This document shows, piece after piece, positions 59,160-64,000 of a DNA stretch of 64,000 bases. Position 1 is the stretch's first letter, and each line of letters begins with the position of its first letter. Source of the stretch: Peromyscus leucopus (taxonomy: Eukaryota; Chordata; Mammalia; Rodentia; Cricetidae). Below the pieces are notes generated by a model. That model did not search any database. It worked only from the letters and a program-made list of their open reading frames with translations, and was not told where the DNA came from. The stretch covers positions 69,488,518-69,552,517 of the forward strand of contig NC_051063.1 in NCBI RefSeq assembly GCF_004664715.2. The letters are read 5' to 3'. The translations under genes and the position numbers were made by a program.

Positions 59160-59560
59160 TAATACTGGATTCTGGCACGGGTACAGGAAGTGGGAAAAAT
59201 CCTTTTGGAAAGCAATTTGACAGTGTGTATCGAGCCCTAGTAATCCCACTTCTGGGAACGAATCCTAGGAAACAATCCAAAATATAGAAACCATACGCAA
59301 GAATGCGCTTCCTACAACGTTATCTGCACCAGATGTAACTCGAGAGCAATTAAATGCACACAGAGAGAAGACGGGCTGGCAAGTGGTCCACCCATTGGAC
59401 TAACTCCTGCAGAGCAGAGGGTGGGGGAAGTAGGAATCCAGGATTCTGTAGTGATGATGAAAAATGCTTGGTGCATGGTAAGTAAAAAGTACAGCACACC
59501 CAGGTTCCATTGTGACGGTGAGGAAGTGAAATACAGAGGAAAATCAAACTGTAAGAAACT
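59160..59560 (+). mobile_element. Ancient L1 (L1M/L1ME) segment
   Basis: It shows ccttttggaaagcaatttga, gtaatcccacttctgggaac, gaatcctaggaaacaatcca, then gatgatgaaaaatgcttggt and ggtaagtaaaaagtac. These follow the order of an old L1 ORF2 3' region, heavily diverged. Confidence 0.7.
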
Positions 59561-59569
59561 AAGAGTCGC

Positions 59570-60395
59570 CTGCATCACCAAAAGACCACACACTGTCCTC
59601 ACCTATGTAGTCTTCAGACCAGCACAGGGTGCTGTAATTCCTTCTAGACTTAACACATGACCCACTGAAAGGAAGCAGACTTCAGTGCTTCTGCACTTTG
59701 TAAGGTGTCTCCTACAAGTTTCTCCGACCTCCCTGGTGAGAAATCAAATCAGGACAGCAAAGCAGGGCTGGGCTAGCCCCATTCAGCCGCTTTATGGGAC
59801 CCCAAATCACTGCCTTGGCAGACAAGAAGCCATCAGTTCCATCCAACAACAGAGCAGGGGCCAGGCAGCCCAGCCCACAGAGGAAAGCGGGGGTGGGGGT
59901 GGGGTGGGGGGAGTGGGGGCGGTGTTCCCTAAGGCAAAGTCAAGGAATGGAATGCAGGGCTGTGCTTCCAGAGACACTAGCAGCAGGCCTTGAGGTCTCT
60001 TTATGGAGTTAAGCAGAAGATGCTGTGTCGAAACACAGACCCAGAAACACCTGGCTTTGACAACAGGTCCCCAGGAACATGCTGCCTATCTAACCTGTGC
60101 TAAACTCTTGGGACAAAGGCCTGCTGTAGAGAAGGCTCTAGAACCTGTACATTTGCTTGTTCTTAGAAGAGTAAAAGAGAGCTGGGCATGTCCAAGAGTT
60201 ACCCTGTTTGTTACCCTCAGGTAGCACCCCTCATCCACAGACTGCCTTGTCTCAATTTTCTAAAGTCACATCTGCCACTAAGAAGTGACAGCTGGCTGTC
60301 ACCAGAACAGAGCTGGCTCTCAGGAAGAAGCTGCGGTAAAGAGACTCTGGGGCTGACTGAACGCCAGTGTCTGCTGAAGAAGCAAGCATGAGAGA
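59570..60395. other. Intron sequence; G-rich tract at 59886-59926
   Basis: The tract 59886-59926 has six or more runs of three or more G with short T/GT loops, a potential G-quadruplex on the plus strand. No repeat family or exon was recognised elsewhere in the stretch. Confidence 0.45.
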
Positions 60396-60401
60396 GTGGC
60401 A

Positions 60402-60550
60402 AAGGAAGGGAGGGAGAGAGGGAGGGAGGGAGGAGGGACGGAGGGGGGAGGGAAGGAGGGAGGGAGGGGAGGGAGGGGGGGATGGAGGGAGGGAGGGGAG
60501 GGAGGGAGGGAGGGGAGGAGGGAGGGGAGGGGAGGAGGGGGAGGGAGGAA
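60402..60550. repeat. (GGGA)n/(GGA)n purine tract
   Basis: 150 bases of almost pure purine on the plus strand, with unit GGGA or GGA. Frames across it are Gly/Arg/Glu-rich on one strand and Pro/Ser/Leu-rich on the other, both spurious. Confidence 0.97.
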
Positions 60551-60554
60551 ATGG

Positions 60555-62095
60555 AAGTAGCATACAGTAGCAAGGGGAGGGAAACCTCTTCGTGGGTTCA
60601 CACAAACTTCGACATACTCCTTGCAGAATTCTGACCACAGTTCCTTCCTAGGTGGGCTAACAGCCAGGGTGAAGGCTCAGTGCTCTGAGGACAACTCTGC
60701 TCCCTCAGGCCAGGTTCTGATGACTTGCAAAGCGTAGAGTGAGGAAACCCCACCCTGTCTTAGGCTCACAGGCAGGACTTCATCTCACCAAGGAGCATAC
60801 CAACTGGCCTGGGCCTTTGGCCTCTTCCAAAGAACAGCAAGACAACAGCCCATGCAGTCACCCTGATGGCCATGGATGAATTGCAGGTTCAGAAACCCTA
60901 ATAGGATCTCTGAGCTGGTGTGTAGAAGGACAGGATGTGGCTGGTAAGTCTTGTAACTACCAAAGCGATGGAGTCTTCCTTGCTTAACTTTGGTCAAAGC
61001 CACAACCTGGTGAGGTTTAATACATGCGGGGGAAGTCCGGAGTTGATTAAGCCAACAGAAACTAACTCACTTCGGCAGAGGAAGACATCTCAGCCTTTCA
61101 GAGGCAGAAGAATGACCAGAAGAGGGGGGAGGGAACCTCTGTTGGAGTGGGTGGGATTTACTTCATTGCAAAGGAAGAGGGTGGGTCAGCCCACCCATAA
61201 ACCATGTACCAGAGCTCTCCACAGCAAGGATCTCCAGAGGGAGCTTTAGTGGTAGAAGAGTAAAGGGGAGAGAGGAGAAGGAACATCCATGTTATACCTA
61301 CCACATGCTCTGCAGCAGCAGGTTTGGGCACCATCCTGTTTTCAGAGAAACAAGATAAACCATGACTGCCTTGGTGAGCAGAAAGATGGCCAAAGCTCCA
61401 CTCTTTATCCCTCATGAAGCTTGGAGTGTATTATACCACGTGGCAGGGAGACCAAGAGAGCAGGCAGAATTAGGGATGCCAATCAGCCAACAGCATGGTG
61501 GAGGATTTTATCCTGGATCACACATGTGGTCCCAGAGGCAAAATATGGAGACAGGTGTCAGAATCAGTGAGTAAAAGAAGGTGAGAAAGATTTTACATAT
61601 CCTCTGGCTTGAAGATGGAAGAGGCCATAAGCCAAGAAAAGCAGGCAGCCTCTGGATACTGGAGATGCCAGACAAGGGATTCTCCCCACAGTCTCCTGGA
61701 ACAAACGCCACCTGAGAAAATGTCACTTTACTCATGAGACCCTTTTGGATATTTGATAACCAGACTGTAGAGAATACAGGTGTGCAGTTTCAAGCAAGCC
61801 ACTAAGATTGGGTACTCCATGATATGAAACTGGTCCACCAGTTTCCTTCAGGAGGAAATGTCACTTCCTGGTTGATATGGAACCATACATTCTGAGCTGA
61901 TCACACAGGGCTCCTGGGATGTGGCCCTGGCACTCCTCTCTAGGATCTCACCCTGCTAAGTCCTACACCTCCTGCCCTGGGTTAACAACTCATTACCTAG
62001 TCTAGCTGTTGTGCACCTCTGGGTACTTGTATGTTCTGTTTCGTCCAGCCACGGCAACTGTCCCCTCTACTCACATCTATCAAACCCCATCCTCG
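60555..62095. other. Intron sequence with no recognised element
   Basis: Nothing assignable was seen; several opposing frames of up to 104 codons are taken as chance. Confidence 0.4.
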
Positions 62096-62099
62096 AAGC

Positions 62100-62182
62100 T
62101 AGCATGCAGTTCAGTGGTAGAGCACCTGCCTAGCATGCACAAGACCCTGGGGTGGATGCTTAACATCATACACACACACACT
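62100..62182 (+). mobile_element. ID element (tRNA-Ala/BC1-type SINE)
   Basis: It shows gcatgcagttcagtggtaga, gcacctgcctagcatgcaca and agaccctggggtggatgctt, followed by a short CA-rich tail. The A box (ttcagtggtag) is kept; the B box is degraded. Confidence 0.85.
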
Positions 62183-62635
62183 ACACTTCCTTTGCAGCCC
62201 AGGTCCTGGAGCAACTCTGATATTCTTTTCTGAACCCCTGTGTCAGGGCACCCTGCTTGGAAAGCTTCCATTCAGCCCCAATTCCTTCCTGTCACACAGG
62301 ACCCTTGGGTTCTTACTTATCTATCCTGAAACAGGATTTTTTTCCAGAGAGAGAGAAGTAGAGAGAAAGGGATGGGGGGTGGGGGGTGGGGTGGCTCACA
62401 CACAGAACAGCCAACCACTGTGGAAGTTGCAATGCATTCTTAAAACCAGTCCCCAAAGTCATCCTGAATCTATCACCTGCAAATGGGGTAGGTCCAGGTG
62501 TCTCACGAGGCTGATAAACACAGGCTTCTCTGAACCAACATCTTCCCCATTTCAATGTCCTTTTGAGGTACCCTGTGGGTGGGAAGCTCAAGATGACATC
62601 ACAGTCCAGCCTAGGACAGCTCTGATGCTTTCTTC

Positions 62636-62789
62636 TGGCCTCTGACAACCACAGGCACTCAGGGTCCCTTCCTCGGTGGTGACTGTGAAGCAGTGGGTCA
62701 TGGGAAGAGTCTGCTGGCCTCTGACAACCAGGAGCACTCAGGGTCCTTTCCTCATGGTGCCTGGGAAGCAGTGGGTCATGAGATGAGAA
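62636..62789. repeat. 79-bp tandem duplication, two copies
   Basis: Copy one starts at 62636 (tggcctctgacaaccacagg) and copy two at 62715 (tggcctctgacaaccaggag). Both go on through gcactcagggtcc, cttcctc and aagcagtgggtcatg. By eye about nine of ten bases agree. Confidence 0.9.
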
Positions 62790-62799
62790 GGAGACCAGA

Positions 62800-63525
62800 A
62801 AACGACAAATGGGCAAGTTTTGCCAGGATATCCCACACCTGTTCAGCACCTGTGGCCCTGGGCAGCAAGGCCTCCTGGCCAACAGGGAGACTTTCTTCCT
62901 AGGCACTCTGGTATGATAAGTCCTTTTACGTTCCTCTAGGAAGGTCAGGAAATATCATTTACAAATTCTCCCGGCAAAGAGTATCCTCATGTCAAGGCTC
63001 TCTAATATCACTGTATGGGGATGCATGCTAAACTCAGCATCATTTTCTCAACAAGTCACAAAACTACTCAAGACCATGACAATTTGCTATGCCATGGCTC
63101 AACAAGCTAATCCCTCTTTCTTGCTAACTTCTTACCAATTACAACTTTGGCAGTGCATTTTAGGGCTGCCAAGGCTTTGTGAATTTGCTTCTTGGAGGAC
63201 ATTAAATAAATCCACTTTTCAATTTAAAAATAAAATTACATCAGGGGCAAAGCCCTGGAGCCTCTATTTCTAGCCACACTGAAAATATAGAGGACCAGGC
63301 CCCCTTTCCCCAAATCAAATAAAGAGCCAAGGCAGTTATTGAGAACAAATACTTGCTAAATGGAAATATATTAAATGTGGCCTTACTGTAAATTCCAAAG
63401 GAATAGCTGGCTAATCTAAACAGTGTTGGCCATTGCTAACTCAAGGAAAGAAACATGGACCAGGCTGAGATTCATCACCTTGTACTTCTTATAGATGGAA
63501 GAGCTGAAAATGTTTTGCTTTGATG
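62800..63525. other. Intron sequence with no recognised element
   Basis: AT-rich around 63190-63240 and 63340-63420, with no repeat or exon recognised. Confidence 0.4.
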
Positions 63526-63530
63526 AATTT

Positions 63531-63534
63531 GTGT

Positions 63535-63583
<49 letters not shown>

Positions 63584-63600
63584 TATGTGTGTGTGTGTGT
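63531..63600. repeat. (GT)n microsatellite at a SINE tail
   Basis: About 33 GT copies with GGT and AT interruptions, forming the tail of the antisense B4 that follows. Confidence 0.97.
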
Positions 63601-63861
63601 ACGTGTACACACCTGTGTATGGAGGCCAGGGGACAACTTGGGTTGTCATCCTCAAAAACACAGCCCATCTCCTACAAGTCAGGGTCTTTCCCTGGTCTAA
63701 CCCACCCAGTAGGCTCGGCTGGCTGGCAGCAAGTCCCAAGGTTCTACCTGAATGCTCCATACCAGCACTGGGATTACAAGCCTCCTCCCCGACACTGGTT
63801 ATTTTTTACCTGGGTTCTGGGGGGCTCAACTCACTTTATTGACTGGGCTACCTCTCCAGCT
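63601..63861 (-). mobile_element. B4 SINE
   Basis: It shows tgtgtatggaggccagggga, caacttgggttgtcatcc, ctcctacaagtcagggtctt, cactgggattacaagcctc, ttacctgggttctggggggc and gactgggctacctctccagc. This is full-length antisense order with the GT array as its tail. Confidence 0.88.
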
Positions 63862-64000
63862 TGTGAAATAGCCTTGATTTACCCCACTGTGGAGTCAGAT
63901 AAAGAGACGGGAGAAGAGGAGCCGCCTCTGCAGTTCTGAAGCAGCCCTGGGAACTGGCAAATCTGTGGAAGGACGGCACTGCGCATCTCCACTGCACACA

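Larger units (their letters stand above)
4102..64000 (-). other. DOCK1: Large DOCK1 intron, 3' part (runs off the right edge)
   Basis: This is the upstream neighbour of the 79-bp exon in DOCK1 orientation. No sequence resembling the preceding DOCK1 exon (expected to end near VQNK in phase 2) was found up to 64000, so I infer at least 59.9 kb of a single intron. It is full of SINE, LINE and LTR fossils and simple repeats, listed below. In mammals INSYN2A is nested in antisense within DOCK1 and would be on the plus strand here, but no exon of it could be identified and no open frame above 200 codons exists. Confidence 0.75.

Noticed and set aside
62313..62906. 197-codon minus-strand open frame as a gene
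   Set aside because: It crosses a 79-bp tandem duplication in two different frames, has a G-run-rich 3' part, no recognisable domain and no splice context.

Overview
The window is a piece of a rodent nuclear genome. It is dense with B1, B2, B4 and ID-type SINEs, rodent L1 3' ends, MaLR-type LTRs and dinucleotide microsatellites, and has no long open reading frame. A complex LTR near 24.8-25.2 kb and the style of the L1 3' end near 5.5-6.0 kb resemble what I recall from cricetids (hamster, vole, deer mouse) more than from Mus. Species-level placement is inference.

Almost all of the window is intron. Two short exons on the minus strand can be read directly. One is 79 bp (4101 down to 4023) and the other 101 bp (694 down to 594). 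Each has good splice sites, they join in phase, and together they encode a stretch I recognise as DOCK1 (DOCK180), the ELMO-partnered Rac exchange factor. They lie in the helical region between the DHR-1 and DHR-2 domains. Transcription therefore runs right to left: a 3.3 kb intron separates the two exons, and everything from 4102 to 64000 is the 3' part of one very large upstream intron. The preceding exon, whose expected peptide I looked for, is not here.

From left to right: an 18-bp minisatellite (105-229); DOCK1 exons (0.6 and 4.1 kb); a compound ATCT/ATT microsatellite beside a B1 (1.7-2.0 kb); SINEs and an L1 3' end (4.7-6.0 kb); a degenerate GGAT array (7.8-8.1 kb); a run of MaLR LTRs, ancient L1 and MIR pieces (10-24 kb); a cricetid-like LTR (24.8-25.2 kb); a MaLR apparently split by another LTR-like insertion (26.7-27.5 kb); a Z-DNA-type GT/GC tract (30.25 kb); a 17-copy, 32-bp minisatellite with higher-order structure growing from a SINE tail (34.25-34.8 kb); L1, MaLR and ID_B1 copies (35-42 kb); a Tigger-type DNA transposon fossil (43.2-43.5 kb); a repeat-poor, homeodomain-site-rich block (46.9-47.4 kb); a promoter-like cluster of four inverted CCAAT boxes plus TATA (52.4-52.5 kb); ancient L1 pieces (54 and 59 kb); a degenerate ~35-bp minisatellite (56.5-56.8 kb); a purine tract (60.4 kb); and a 79-bp tandem duplication (62.6-62.8 kb).

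No protein-coding gene other than DOCK1 could be supported. In mammals INSYN2A (FAM196A) is nested antisense inside DOCK1, so it would lie on the plus strand here, but I cannot identify any of its exons. No novel multi-gene system is visible. The most interesting unexplained items are the CCAAT/TATA cluster, the candidate conserved block at 46.9-47.4 kb and the structured minisatellites.
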